Assembly (NCBI RefSeq): GCF_014647835.1
Contig: NZ_BMPY01000012.1
Span: 62,001-126,000 of the forward strand
DNA length: 64,000 bases
Direction of reading: 5' to 3'
DNA from: Microbispora rosea subsp. aerata
GTDB lineage: Bacteria; Actinomycetota; Actinomycetes; Streptosporangiales; Streptosporangiaceae
How positions within the stretch are numbered: the stretch's first letter is position 1; each line of letters opens with the position of its first letter. The translations under genes were made by a program, and so were the position numbers. This document shows, piece after piece, positions 26,399-34,650 of this stretch. The notes beneath the pieces are model-generated. The model was not told the origin of the DNA and did no database searches. It saw only the letters and a program-made list of their open reading frames with translations.

Positions 26399-27130
26399 TC
26401 AGACCTGCGACTCGACGACGGCGTTGTGGGCGGCCACCCTGGCCCGCCGTACAGCTCGATCGAGATCACGCAGGGCCTGGTCCCTGGCGGCGACCTGGCC
26501 GGAGGTGAGCCCGCGCTCGTCGGCGAGGCGGAGCGCGGCCGCCAGCCGGGCGGCGAGGGCCCCGACCCGGTGCGCCCTGCCGGGATAGCCGGGCGCGAGG
26601 GCCTCGCCGGCGCGGTCGAGCGCGTCCGGCGCGGGGAAGCCCTGCGCCGGGCCGCCCACGCCCAGCAGCGCCTCGGTCGCGGCCAGCATGGTGGTCCGCA
26701 GCGCCTGCTCCGCCTCGGCCAGCGACGGCACGTCCGGCGGGACGGCCGACGCCTCGGTCACGGTCCACCGGATCCCGGAGTACGACGAGCCGCGCCGGTC
26801 GGCGGACGGCACGAAACCGAGGCAACGGCCCGGCAGCACGGCCACGGCGGCCTGACCCGCGTCGATGGCGGCGCCGTTGAACGCGGGCGGGCCGGTGAGC
26901 CCGAGCGGGTCCCCGGGAACGGGCAGGGCCAGCCGGAACGCGTGGAGTCCCTCGAGCCGGCGGTCCACGAGGAAGGCGAGCAACGGGGTCTCGACGCCCT
27001 CCGCCGCCACGACCTGCGGCCCGGCCTCGCGCTCGACGCGGTCGAGGGCGCCTTCCAGACTCACGTGTCCCCCGAGCCAGGCATTGCCCCAGGCGACCAG
27101 CGTGGCGGAGATCGGTGAATCGATGCGCAC
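26399..27130 (-). CDS. Conserved actinobacterial protein of unknown function
   Basis: A 243-residue protein beginning VRIDSPISATLVAWGNAWL; no membrane segment or signal peptide. It contains two all-helical stretches near the C terminus (LADERGLTSGQVAARDQALRD). The start at GTG 27130 is set by TATCGT seven bases upstream. It is divergent from the ABC ATPase gene, with about 65 bases between starts. I do not recognise a catalytic motif. High alanine/glycine content is normal for this genome. Confidence 0.7.
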   Translation of the reverse strand: MRIDSPISATLVAWGNAWLGGHVSLEGALDRVEREAGPQVVAAEGVETPLLAFLVDRRLEGLHAFRLALPVPGDPLGLTGPPAFNGAAIDAGQAAVAVLPGRCLGFVPSADRRGSSYSGIRWTVTEASAVPPDVPSLAEAEQALRTTMLAATEALLGVGGPAQGFPAPDALDRAGEALAPGYPGRAHRVGALAARLAAALRLADERGLTSGQVAARDQALRDLDRAVRRARVAAHNAVVESQV

Positions 27131-27137
27131 CCGATCC

Positions 27138-27143
27138 ACGATA
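27138..27143 (-). promoter_or_regulatory. Leaderless -10 box of the 243-residue unknown gene
   Basis: TATCGT on the minus strand is seven bases before the GTG at 27130, within a locally AT-rich divergent promoter region. Confidence 0.5.
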
Positions 27144-27195
27144 AGTGGTGGGGCTGCAATAGTTTTATCCTCAGCGACCACGGGAGGGGGACCAC

Positions 27196-27984
27196 ATGGG
27201 CGGTCAGGTGCTTCAGCTTCAGGACGTGGCCGTCCGCAAGGACGGCGCTTTCCTGCTGCGCGGCGTCGACTGGAGCGTCCGCGAGGACGAACGCTGGGTG
27301 GTGATCGGGCCCAACGGCGCGGGGAAGACGACACTGCTCCAGGTGGCCGCGTCGCTGCTGTTCCCGTCCGAGGGCTCGGTGGAGATCCTCGGCGAGCGGC
27401 TCGGCCAGACGGACGTGTTCGACCTGCGGCCTCGCATCGGCCTGGCGAGCGCCGCTCTGTCTGAGCGCATCCCGCCGGACGAGAAGGTCATCGACCTCGT
27501 GCTCACCGCATCATACGCGATCTTGGGCCGGTGGACGGAGGAGTACGACTCCCACGACGTCACCCGCGCCGTCGAGCTGATCGACCAGCTCGGCTGCGCC
27601 CACCTCATCCGGCGGCGCTTCGCGACGCTGTCGGAGGGCGAGCGCAAGCGCGTGCAGATCGCCCGGGCGCTCATGCCGGACCCCGAGCTGCTGCTGCTCG
27701 ACGAGCCCGCCGCGGGGCTCGACGTCGCCGCCCGCGAGGATCTGGTACGCCGCCTGGGCGCGCTGGCCCGTGACCCGAAGTCGCCCACGACGGTCCTGGT
27801 CACCCACCACGTGGAGGAGATCCCGGCCGGGTTCACCCACGTGCTGCTGCTGCGGCACGGCTCGGTCGTCGACCAGGGCCCGATCGAGGCGGTGATGACC
27901 CCGGAGAACCTGTCGGCGACCTTCGGCGTGCCGCTGCATCTCGACCGAGGCCGGGAGGGCCGCTGGTACGCCCGTCCGATCTAG
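27196..27984 (+). CDS. ABC transporter ATP-binding protein
   Basis: A 262-residue ATPase with Walker A GPNGAGKTT (about 38-46), signature LSEGERKRVQIARAL, Walker B ELLLLDEP and the switch His in VTHHVEE. The Q-loop region is LASAAL rather than a clear Gln motif. It resembles the ModF/YlmA-type soluble ABC ATPases that occur without a permease gene, and none lies beside it here. Ribosome binding site GGGAGGGGG precedes the ATG. Role uncertain: metal-uptake partner or a ribosome/DNA-associated ATPase. Confidence 0.85.
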   Translation: MGGQVLQLQDVAVRKDGAFLLRGVDWSVREDERWVVIGPNGAGKTTLLQVAASLLFPSEGSVEILGERLGQTDVFDLRPRIGLASAALSERIPPDEKVIDLVLTASYAILGRWTEEYDSHDVTRAVELIDQLGCAHLIRRRFATLSEGERKRVQIARALMPDPELLLLDEPAAGLDVAAREDLVRRLGALARDPKSPTTVLVTHHVEEIPAGFTHVLLLRHGSVVDQGPIEAVMTPENLSATFGVPLHLDRGREGRWYARPI

Positions 27985-28193
27985 GTGTGCTGACGGATGA
28001 TGTGACCCTTGGGGTCGCATGGGTGAGGGCTTCACGGCCCGATGTGCGGCGGCCGAACCGCACCCCGGCCGGAAAGCCCTCGATGCCCACCGTGACGCCC
28101 CGCGGGACCGGACGTCTTCGCCCGACGCTCCCTGACCCTCACGCGGAGCCGGGCCCTACCCTTGGCGGATAACCGTACGAGGGAGAGGTGCGA

Positions 28194-28943
28194 GTGACGC
28201 CGTGGGAGGCGGCCGCGGTCTTCGCGGCCGGTATCGGGGCCGGGGCCATCAACGCCGTCGTGGGGTCGGGTTCGCTCATCACGTTCCCGACGATGCTGGC
28301 CGTCGGCTTCCCGCCGATCGTCGCCAACGTGTCCAACAACGTCGGGCTCGTCCCCGGCGGCGTGACCGGGGTGCTCGGATACAGCGCCGAGCTGAAAGGC
28401 CAGCGCGAGCGGCTGACGCGGCTCGGGGTCGCGTCGGTGCTCGGCGCGTTCGCAGGCGCCCTGCTGCTGCTCTGGCTGCCCGCGGAGGCGTTCAAGGTCA
28501 TCGTCCCGGTGCTCATCGCGATCGCCTGCCTTCTCGTGATCTTCCAGCCGAAGATCAACGAGTGGCTGGCCGTACGGCGCAGGCCGCACCCCCACGGCGG
28601 GCCCTGGTTATGGCTGGGCGTCCTGGGCGCCGGCATGTACGGCGGCTACTTCGGCGCCGCCCAGGGCATCGTGCTGATCGGCCTGCTCGGCAGCTTCCTC
28701 GACGAGGACCTGCAACGGGTGAACGCGGCGAAGAACCTGCTGTCGCTGCTGGTCAACGGCACGGCGGCGGTGGTGTTCGCGTTCATCGCGCCGGTGGACT
28801 GGGTCGCCGTGCTGCTGGTCGCGCTCGGCTCGGCCGTCGGCGGCTTCCTCGGCGCCCGGGTGGGCCGCCGCCTGCCCGCACCCTTGCTGCGGGGATTCAT
28901 TGTTGTCGTCGGCATCGTGGCGATAGTGAAGCTGGTGTCCTGA
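28194..28943 (+). CDS. TSUP/TauE-SafE family membrane transporter
   Basis: A 249-residue protein with about eight membrane segments. The family repeats include AAGIGAGAINAVVGSGSLIT at the start and GVLGAGMYGGYFGAAQG after the middle loop. TSUP proteins export sulfite, sulfonates or related anions; the substrate is not predictable. A second GTG at 28194 is taken over 28188 because AGGGAGAGG then has better spacing. A small gene follows after six bases. Confidence 0.9.
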   Translation: MTPWEAAAVFAAGIGAGAINAVVGSGSLITFPTMLAVGFPPIVANVSNNVGLVPGGVTGVLGYSAELKGQRERLTRLGVASVLGAFAGALLLLWLPAEAFKVIVPVLIAIACLLVIFQPKINEWLAVRRRPHPHGGPWLWLGVLGAGMYGGYFGAAQGIVLIGLLGSFLDEDLQRVNAAKNLLSLLVNGTAAVVFAFIAPVDWVAVLLVALGSAVGGFLGARVGRRLPAPLLRGFIVVVGIVAIVKLVS

Positions 28944-28949
28944 AAGGGT

Positions 28950-29195
28950 ATGTCTGCCCTTGTGAAGGGCGACCGGGTGGAGATCGTCATCGATGCGGGA
29001 GGAACCCCGCGCACCTACGAGGTGGTCGCGACCAGGGCGGGCCGCCGGATCGAGATAACGACGGGCCGGGGAGTGGTCGAGGTCACCGAGGTCACCAGGG
29101 CGGGCACCCCGGTGCGGACCGCGAGGTTCATGTCGAACCGGGTCCTGGCGCTGGTCGAGCATCCCGCCGACGACCGCGGCCCGGACACCGGCTGA
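28950..29195 (+). CDS. Small conserved protein of unknown function
   Basis: An 81-residue protein (MSALVKGDRVEIVIDAGG) predicted to be mostly beta strand, with no membrane segment. AAAGG sits just before the ATG and the TSUP stop is six bases upstream, so both form an operon. It is similar in style to small actinobacterial beta-barrel proteins, but I cannot name a family. The gene ends 36 bases from the convergent Rieske gene. Confidence 0.65.
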   Translation: MSALVKGDRVEIVIDAGGTPRTYEVVATRAGRRIEITTGRGVVEVTEVTRAGTPVRTARFMSNRVLALVEHPADDRGPDTG

Positions 29196-29231
29196 CCAGG
29201 GTCCGGGCGGGCGCGGACGGCCCGCGGGTGG

Positions 29232-30143
29232 TCACTCCGCGGGACGGACCTGGACGACGCCGTCCTGCCGCAGCCGCGTCTGGAAGGCCGGCTGGCGCGA
29301 CGTCGCGGGACCGTGCATGACCCGCCCGTCGGAGATGCGGAACGCGCTGCCGTGCCACGGGCAGACGATGCAGGCCTGGCCTTCCTCCATGGCGACCCGG
29401 CCCTGGTGGAGCGGACCGGCGAGATGGGAGCAACTGTCGGCGAGCACGCTCACGTCGTCGCCGAGGCGCAGGACGAACAGGTCGATGTATCCGAGCCGCC
29501 GCTGGACCGGCCGTCCGTTGGGCAGGTCTTTGAGCGGGCACAGGTCGTGCCAGCCGAGCGGCATGAGGTGGCTGACCGACTCCGCGTGGTTGGCCCCGGC
29601 CGCCTGGCGGTAGGACATGTGGCTGCCGAGGTGCGCGCCCGCGGAGGCCGCCACGAGCCCCGCGTACCCCAGGGTGCGCCCGGCGCGTTCGCGTCCCGTC
29701 ATCCGTAAGAAGAGGGAGCCCGTGTAGCAGAGCGCGGCGGTGGCGTTGGTGATGGCGTGCACCAGGCCCACGCGCTGCTGTTCGCGGTGGAGGGTGGACC
29801 AGTCGGTGAGGCCGGCCGCCACGGTGGGAACGGCGCTGCCGAGCCCCACGAGGATCAGCGTGCGCGCCGCGCGGGAGCCGGTCTTGGTCATGTCCACCAC
29901 GCTCGCCGACAGCCAGCAGCCGAAGGTCGTCACGGCGAGCGCCGGATGCAGCGGGTGTCCCATGGGCACGCCGTGCAGGACGTCCCGGAGCTTGCCGGGG
30001 CCGAGCCTGCGGCGCACCTTCTTGGATATGACGCTGATCGGCCGGTCGAGCGCGGTGGCCCGCTCAAGCCCGTCGAGGAGTTCCGCCGAGGGGACCCTCC
30101 GTGCCGTTCGGCCCGAACGTCGCGACCTGGTCGTCTCTTCCAT
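29232..30143 (-). CDS. DUF2231 membrane domain fused to a Rieske [2Fe-2S] domain
   Basis: A 303-residue protein. Residues about 55-185 form a four-helix DUF2231 domain beginning LHGVPMGHPLHPALAVTTFG. Residues about 200-300 are a Rieske ferredoxin domain with both cluster motifs, CSH in DSCSHLAG and CPWH in CIVCPWHGSAF. The Rieske domain lies after the last helix, probably cytoplasmic, and the pair suggests membrane-linked electron transfer. A GGGGG ribosome binding site precedes the ATG. No oxygenase or partner gene is adjacent. Confidence 0.9.
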   Translation of the reverse strand: MEETTRSRRSGRTARRVPSAELLDGLERATALDRPISVISKKVRRRLGPGKLRDVLHGVPMGHPLHPALAVTTFGCWLSASVVDMTKTGSRAARTLILVGLGSAVPTVAAGLTDWSTLHREQQRVGLVHAITNATAALCYTGSLFLRMTGRERAGRTLGYAGLVAASAGAHLGSHMSYRQAAGANHAESVSHLMPLGWHDLCPLKDLPNGRPVQRRLGYIDLFVLRLGDDVSVLADSCSHLAGPLHQGRVAMEEGQACIVCPWHGSAFRISDGRVMHGPATSRQPAFQTRLRQDGVVQVRPAE

Positions 30144-30242
30144 TTTCGCCCCCTAACACGGATCACGTACCCCCGTGTCACAGGTGTGAACATGGACAGA
30201 CATGAGACGGTATATGCGAGTTTCGGGTGGTAATCATCCCGG

Positions 30243-30845
30243 TCAGGGCGCCAGATGCCCCCGGGCGACCGAGGCGGCGACCAACTCCGCGGCGTACTCG
30301 CCGAGCGTGGGCGAGCCCTCCTCGATCAGCCGCACCTTCTCCATGACCTGACGGGCCGTCACCTTGTACAGAGACCACGTGCCGCCGTCGTTGTGGTGGT
30401 TGGCGATGATCGGCGCGAGCCGGTCGAGCGCCTTGGCGAACCTCGCCTCCGGCGTGCGCCGCTCCTCGAACTCGTCCCACAGGGCCCGCAGCCGCGCCCC
30501 CTGGTCCTCCGGCAGCAGCCCGAAGATGCGATCGGCCGCCGCGCGTTCGAGGGCGGCCTGCCCCTCGACGGCGACCGGGTCGTAGACGAAGGCGTCACCG
30601 GCGTCGATCTCCACGATGTCGTGGACGAGCAGCATCGCGACGACCCTGGACATGTCCGTGCCCGGGGGCGCGTGCTCGGCCAGCGTCATCGCCATCATGG
30701 CCAGATGCCAGGAGTGCTCGGCGTCGTTCTCCCGGCGCGAGCCGTCGATCAGCGAGTTCCGGCGGATGACGCGCTTCAGCTTGTCGATTTCCTTATAGAA
30801 GGTGAGTTGCGAATGCAATCGTTCGTGGATGAGCGCGGTCGTCAC
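30243..30845 (-). CDS. HD-domain phosphohydrolase (YfbR-like)
   Basis: A 200-residue protein of the HD family resembling 5'-deoxynucleotidase YfbR. The metal-binding residues are H in NDAEHSWHLAMMA, HD in LLVHDIVEIDAGD and a later Asp in KALDRLAPII. The start at GTG 30845 is supported by TAGGCT seven bases upstream. Such enzymes clear nucleotide monophosphates; substrate here untested. Confidence 0.88.
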   Translation of the reverse strand: MTTALIHERLHSQLTFYKEIDKLKRVIRRNSLIDGSRRENDAEHSWHLAMMAMTLAEHAPPGTDMSRVVAMLLVHDIVEIDAGDAFVYDPVAVEGQAALERAAADRIFGLLPEDQGARLRALWDEFEERRTPEARFAKALDRLAPIIANHHNDGGTWSLYKVTARQVMEKVRLIEEGSPTLGEYAAELVAASVARGHLAP

Positions 30846-30852
30846 CCGCGCA

Positions 30853-30858
30853 AGCCTA
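30853..30858 (-). promoter_or_regulatory. Leaderless -10 box of the HD hydrolase
   Basis: TAGGCT on the minus strand is separated by seven bases from the GTG at 30845. Confidence 0.5.
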
Positions 30859-30977
30859 ACCGGTCACGATCAGATCGCGTCTGATCCGGCGCAGCGTGCC
30901 GCCGCTTCCACGAGACACACATCCGGCGCCCGGCCCGCCTCGCCTTGTCGTACGCGGCCACGGTGGCGGGAGGGTGT

Positions 30978-31022
30978 GGTCTCGGGTGGTCGCACCCGTG
31001 GATGCGAGCCCACCCCGAGACC
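30978..31022 (-). terminator. Extended hairpin downstream of the 68-residue gene
   Basis: GGTCTCGGGTGG at 30978-30989 pairs with CCACCCCGAGACC at 31010-31022, with one bulged base. An inner stem TCGCA/TGCGA continues it. It lies between the 68-residue gene and the HD gene and probably ends the former. Confidence 0.6.
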
Positions 31023-31066
31023 TCTGGCAGCCCGCCCGGACTGTGAGAGAGGAACGGGGCGGGGCG

Positions 31067-31273
31067 TCAGACGGTGAAGAGGCGGCCGACCTCCTCCAGC
31101 TCGCGTACGAGGTCGAAGCGGGGGTCGCGGTAGTGGCGGGCGCCGAAGCCGGTGCGGCTGACGGTCCATTTCAGTTCGCGCGCCCACCTGTCCTGATCGG
31201 CGCACAGCGCCAGGTCGGCCATCGTCATCCGGGTTTTGATCAGTGATAACCAGGCGGCACCGGGGGGATTCAT
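31067..31273 (-). CDS. Small 68-residue protein of unknown function
   Basis: It begins MNPPGAAWLSLIKTRMTMAD and contains DQDRWARELKWTVSRTGFG and HYRDPRFDLVRELEEVG. It has a high share of W, R and D and no membrane helix. The start at 31273 has AAAGGAG six bases upstream, one of the best ribosome binding sites in the window, so translation is likely. The frame stays open further upstream but without an initiation signal. I do not know a family. It stands alone between two long intergenic stretches. Confidence 0.65.
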   Translation of the reverse strand: MNPPGAAWLSLIKTRMTMADLALCADQDRWARELKWTVSRTGFGARHYRDPRFDLVRELEEVGRLFTV

Positions 31274-31681
31274 GGAGACTCCTTTCGGATCGGCGCCAAG
31301 TGGAGATCTCGTCGTTCTGAATTGGTCGTAAGGAGGGCGCGCTCCATTTCGGAACGGCCCGTCAGGTGGTCGCTGCTCGCGGAACATGTGCGCCGACGTC
31401 GTCGGCGAATGGTGAAATCCCGCTGGCCCGGATGCCTCCCGTTGTCACACGCACCCGAGGCGGCCGGCGCCCGTCGGTCGTGTCCGCCGAATCAAGCCCT
31501 GCTGCGCGTGGCGGGCAGCATTTGTCAGACACTCCCTCGCCGGGCGCGTGCCCCGGATGGGGAAGCGGCTTTCCGAGTTTTTCACCGGTGATGCCGGCGC
31601 CCCCACACTCGAGAAGACTCTTCCCGTATCGATCGTTACTCACGACGCAATCCCCTGCAATACTTGTCGCAAAGATTTCCG

Positions 31682-31720
31682 CAAGAATCTTGTGCGGATG
31701 CGCTGAAAATTGCACTGCAA
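31682..31720. promoter_or_regulatory. Two palindromes in the long leader of the XRE/DUF397 operon
   Basis: CAAGAATCTTG (31682-31692) and TTGCACTGCAA (31710-31720) are both perfect 11-base palindromes, with centres 28 bases apart, in an AT-rich patch. TAATCT at 31740-31745 could be a -10 box. The gap of 580 bases (31274-31853) holds no other supported feature. Confidence 0.45.
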
Positions 31721-31853
31721 GTTGCGCGAGCGGGCGCGGTAATCTTCGGAACAGGGCGCCCCTCACCCGCGCGCCCGATCCGTCAGGGCGCGCCCACCAT
31801 CCGTGCGTCCACCCGGAAAGACCGGAAACACCGGACGAAGGAGGTCGGCCGGG

Positions 31854-32711
31854 ATGCCCGAACACGGCAGTCCCACCGTCCGACGGCGGCGGCTGGGGCA
31901 GGAACTGCGCCGGCTGCGCGAGCGTGCCGATCTAACGGGCGATCAGGTCGCCGCCCAGCTCGGCTGGTCGGCGGCGAAGATCAGCAGAATAGAGACGGCG
32001 CGCACCTCGCCAAGAGCCGCCGATGTCGAGGCGCTTCTCGTGATCTACATGGTAGATTCCCGCCAACGCCAAGAGCTGCTCGCCCTGCACCGGGACGCGA
32101 CCCGGAAGGGCTGGTGGGAGGACTATCGCGACTCCTTGCCCAAGGAATACACGACGTTCCTTGGCCTGGAGGCCGAAGCCACGGCGGCACGGAACTGGGA
32201 ACCCCAGGTGGTGCCGGGTCTGTTCCAGACGGAGGCGTACGTCCGAGCCATGATGGAGAGCGGACAGCGGAGCACTCTTGAGGCGCCGGGCGGTGTCCGC
32301 AGCCGGATCGAGGTCCGGATGGCGCGCCAGCGGGCGGTTCTCCGGGCGGAGAACCCGCTGGACATCTCGACCGTCCTGGAAGAGTCGGTGCTGCTGCGCA
32401 GGTTCGGCGACCACGAGGTGATGCGGGACCAGCTCAGGCGGTTGATCGAGGTGTCGGAGCTGCCCAACGTCCAGTTGCGGATCCTTCCGCTCGACGCGGA
32501 GCACCCGATCAACACCGGGGCGTTCTCCCATCTCAAGCTGCCCGAGTTCCACGACGTCGTCTATCTGGAGGCCCTCCTGGGCGGCCGTCTGGTCGAGGAC
32601 GAGGCGATCGTCTACCGGTACGAGGTGGCGTTCGACTATCTGGAGACGAAAGCCCTCGACCCGGACGACTCCCGCCGGTTCTTGGAGAGAACTGTCCGTC
32701 ACTGGCGTTAG
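31854..32711 (+). CDS. XRE-type helix-turn-helix regulator with DUF5753 domain
   Basis: A 285-residue regulator. The helix-turn-helix is near the N terminus (LGQELRRLRERADLTGDQVA, then LGWSAAKISRIETART). The rest is the DUF5753 domain (QVVPGLFQTEAYVRAMM, VLEESVLLRRFGDHEVMRDQL, LRILPLDAEHP) found only in actinomycete XRE regulators. Next to it, 55 bases downstream, is a DUF397 protein, the usual partner; Streptomyces examples include WhiJ-type and AbaA-like systems affecting development. AGGAGG lies nine bases before the ATG. Confidence 0.93.
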   Translation: MPEHGSPTVRRRRLGQELRRLRERADLTGDQVAAQLGWSAAKISRIETARTSPRAADVEALLVIYMVDSRQRQELLALHRDATRKGWWEDYRDSLPKEYTTFLGLEAEATAARNWEPQVVPGLFQTEAYVRAMMESGQRSTLEAPGGVRSRIEVRMARQRAVLRAENPLDISTVLEESVLLRRFGDHEVMRDQLRRLIEVSELPNVQLRILPLDAEHPINTGAFSHLKLPEFHDVVYLEALLGGRLVEDEAIVYRYEVAFDYLETKALDPDDSRRFLERTVRHWR

Positions 32712-32766
32712 CCAGCTCTAGACCGCCCCGGAAACCCGCGCGAGATGTTTCCGGGGGGAAAGAACG

Positions 32767-32979
32767 TTGTCCATGAACTCGATTGACCTGTCCGGCGCCG
32801 TCTGGTGGAAGAGCAGCCGGAGCGCCAATAACTGCGCCTGTGTGGAAGTGGCCGTCCTGCCGGACGGTCATGTGGGCGTCCGCGACAGCAAGAACCAGGA
32901 CGGCCCCGCTCTCATCTTCACCTCGGCGGAATGGGACGCGTTCATCGGCGGCGTGAAGGACGGCGAGTTCGACATTTAG
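32767..32979 (+). CDS. DUF397 protein, partner of the XRE regulator
   Basis: A 70-residue protein with the full DUF397 pattern: AVWWKSSRSANNCACVEVAV, VGVRDSKNQDGPALIF, and SAEWDAFIGGVKDGEFD. DUF397 proteins act with adjacent XRE/DUF5753 repressors in a toxin-antitoxin-like or modulator fashion. The TTG at 32767 has a G-rich ribosome binding site eight bases upstream. An ATG two codons later gives a normal N terminus but poorer spacing. It is followed by a terminator. Confidence 0.9.
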   Translation: MSMNSIDLSGAVWWKSSRSANNCACVEVAVLPDGHVGVRDSKNQDGPALIFTSAEWDAFIGGVKDGEFDI

Positions 32980-32986
32980 CGAGTCC

Positions 32987-33025
32987 GGCCCGCCGCGAGT
33001 TCGGCTCCGGCGGGCCCGGCCTTTT
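32987..33025 (+). terminator. Intrinsic terminator of the XRE/DUF397 operon
   Basis: GGCCCGCCG (32987-32995) pairs with CGGCGGGCC (33008-33016), then TTTT at 33022-33025. Confidence 0.8.
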
Positions 33026-33094
33026 GTGAGTCCGGCCCGGGATGCGTCTCGGGGCGGGCACCGCCCGGGGCGCTCGCGACGACGTCCCAGCACG

Positions 33095-33134
33095 CGCGTA
33101 CGGCCCGCGCCCCGAAAGGCGCGAGCCGTACGCG
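33095..33134 (-). terminator. Long hairpin terminator of the catalase gene
   Basis: CGCGTACGGC (33095-33104) pairs with GCCGTACGCG (33125-33134). After one mismatch an inner CGCGCC/GGCGCG stem continues around CCGAAA. It lies 11 bases past the catalase stop. Confidence 0.75.
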
Positions 33135-33145
33135 AGGGGAGGGGG

Positions 33146-34594
33146 TCAGGCGACGCCGAGCCCCTGGGCGACCCGCTGGCCGAGGTCCTTGTGGACGTTG
33201 GTCCAGTATTCGACCACCCGCCTCTTCATGTCGGCGGTGACCTCGGGAGCCGAGGCGTGACCGACGATGTTGGCGACCATGTGGTCGCGGTCGTCGTCCG
33301 AGAGCACGTTCTCCCACAGGGCGCGCGGCTGGACGAAGTCGTCGTCCTCGCGGTGCCTGACGTAGGCGCTCCGGATGATCTCACCGGCGATCCGGTAGCT
33401 CTCGCCCTCGTAGAGCGAGGGGTCGGCGACGGGGCCGCCGAAGGAGTTCGGCGCGTAGACCGGGTCGCTGGGGTTGGCGAACGTCATCGCGCCGTCCTTG
33501 TTGTAGCTGTGGACGGGCGACTTGGGCCGGTTCACCGGAAGCTGCAGATAGTTGGGGCCGATGCGGTAGCGGTGGGTGTCCGGGTAGGAGAACAGCCGGC
33601 CCTGGAGCATCTTGTCTGGGGACACGCCGACGCCCGGCACCAGGTTGGCGGGTTCGAACGCCGCCTGCTCGATCTCGGCGAAGTAGTTCTCCGGATTGCG
33701 GTTGAGGACGAAGCGGCCGATGGTGATCTCCGGATAGTCGGAGTGCGGCCAGACCTTGGTGACGTCGAACGGGTTGAACCGGTAGTCCGCCGCGTCCTCG
33801 AACGGCATGATCTGCACGTTCACCTTCCACGCGGGGTGGTCGCCGTTCGCGATCGCCGTGTAGAGGTCGCGGAGGTGGAAGTCGGGGTCCTCCGCGGTCA
33901 TCGCCTTGGCCTCGGCGTCGGTGAAGTTCTCGATGCCCTGCTCGGTCTTGAAGTGGTATTTGACCCAGAACTTCTCGCCCGCCGCGTTGTACCAGAGGAA
34001 GGTGTGCGACCCGAAGCCGTGCATGTGCCGCCAGGTGCGCGGCGTGCCGCGGTCGGTCATCAGGAACGACACCTGGTGGGCCGACTCGGGCGACAGCGTC
34101 CAGAAGTCCCACTGCATGTTGTGGTCGCGCAGGTGGTTGTCGGCGCGGCGCTTTTGCGTGTGGATGAAGTCCGAGAACTTCTGCGGGTCGCGGATGAAGA
34201 AGATCGGCGTGTTGTTGCCGACGATGTCGTAGTTGCCGTCCTCGGTGTAGAACTTGATCGCGAAGCCGCGGGGGTCGCGCGCGGTGTCGGCGCTGCCCAG
34301 CTCGCCCGCCACCGTGGAGAACCGCAGGAGAAGCTCGGTCTCCTTGCCCTTCTGGAACAGCTTGGCCTTGGTGAACTGGCTGACGTCCTCGGTGATCCGC
34401 AGCACGCCGTACGCGCCGCCGCCCTTGGCGTGCACCACGCGCTCGGGGACCCGCTCCCGGTTGAAGTGGGCCATCTTCTGGATCAGGTAGTGGTCCTGCA
34501 GCAGCAGCGGTCCGTTGGGGCCGACGGACAGCGAGAACTCGTCGCTGGGAGCGGGGATCCCGGCGTCGGTGGTGGTGATGGGCCTGTCGGTCAT
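33146..34594 (-). CDS. katA: Monofunctional haem catalase
   Basis: A 482-residue small-subunit (clade 3 type) catalase destroying hydrogen peroxide. The catalytic His lies in RERVPERVVHAKGGGAYG and the Asn in DIVGNNTPIFFIRDP. The haem-ligand Tyr is in RLFSYPDTHRYRIGPNY. The ATG at 34594 has GGAGGG six bases upstream; the open frame runs further back through the fur gene in a meaningless frame. It lies 56 bases downstream of the Fur-family repressor gene, so it is in the same operon and peroxide-controlled. Confidence 0.96.
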   Translation of the reverse strand: MTDRPITTTDAGIPAPSDEFSLSVGPNGPLLLQDHYLIQKMAHFNRERVPERVVHAKGGGAYGVLRITEDVSQFTKAKLFQKGKETELLLRFSTVAGELGSADTARDPRGFAIKFYTEDGNYDIVGNNTPIFFIRDPQKFSDFIHTQKRRADNHLRDHNMQWDFWTLSPESAHQVSFLMTDRGTPRTWRHMHGFGSHTFLWYNAAGEKFWVKYHFKTEQGIENFTDAEAKAMTAEDPDFHLRDLYTAIANGDHPAWKVNVQIMPFEDAADYRFNPFDVTKVWPHSDYPEITIGRFVLNRNPENYFAEIEQAAFEPANLVPGVGVSPDKMLQGRLFSYPDTHRYRIGPNYLQLPVNRPKSPVHSYNKDGAMTFANPSDPVYAPNSFGGPVADPSLYEGESYRIAGEIIRSAYVRHREDDDFVQPRALWENVLSDDDRDHMVANIVGHASAPEVTADMKRRVVEYWTNVHKDLGQRVAQGLGVA

Positions 34595-34650
34595 GGGCTG
34601 CCCTCCGGAGTCACTACACGGTTGATCTGGTTCGGTTGAGGGACCCGGGC

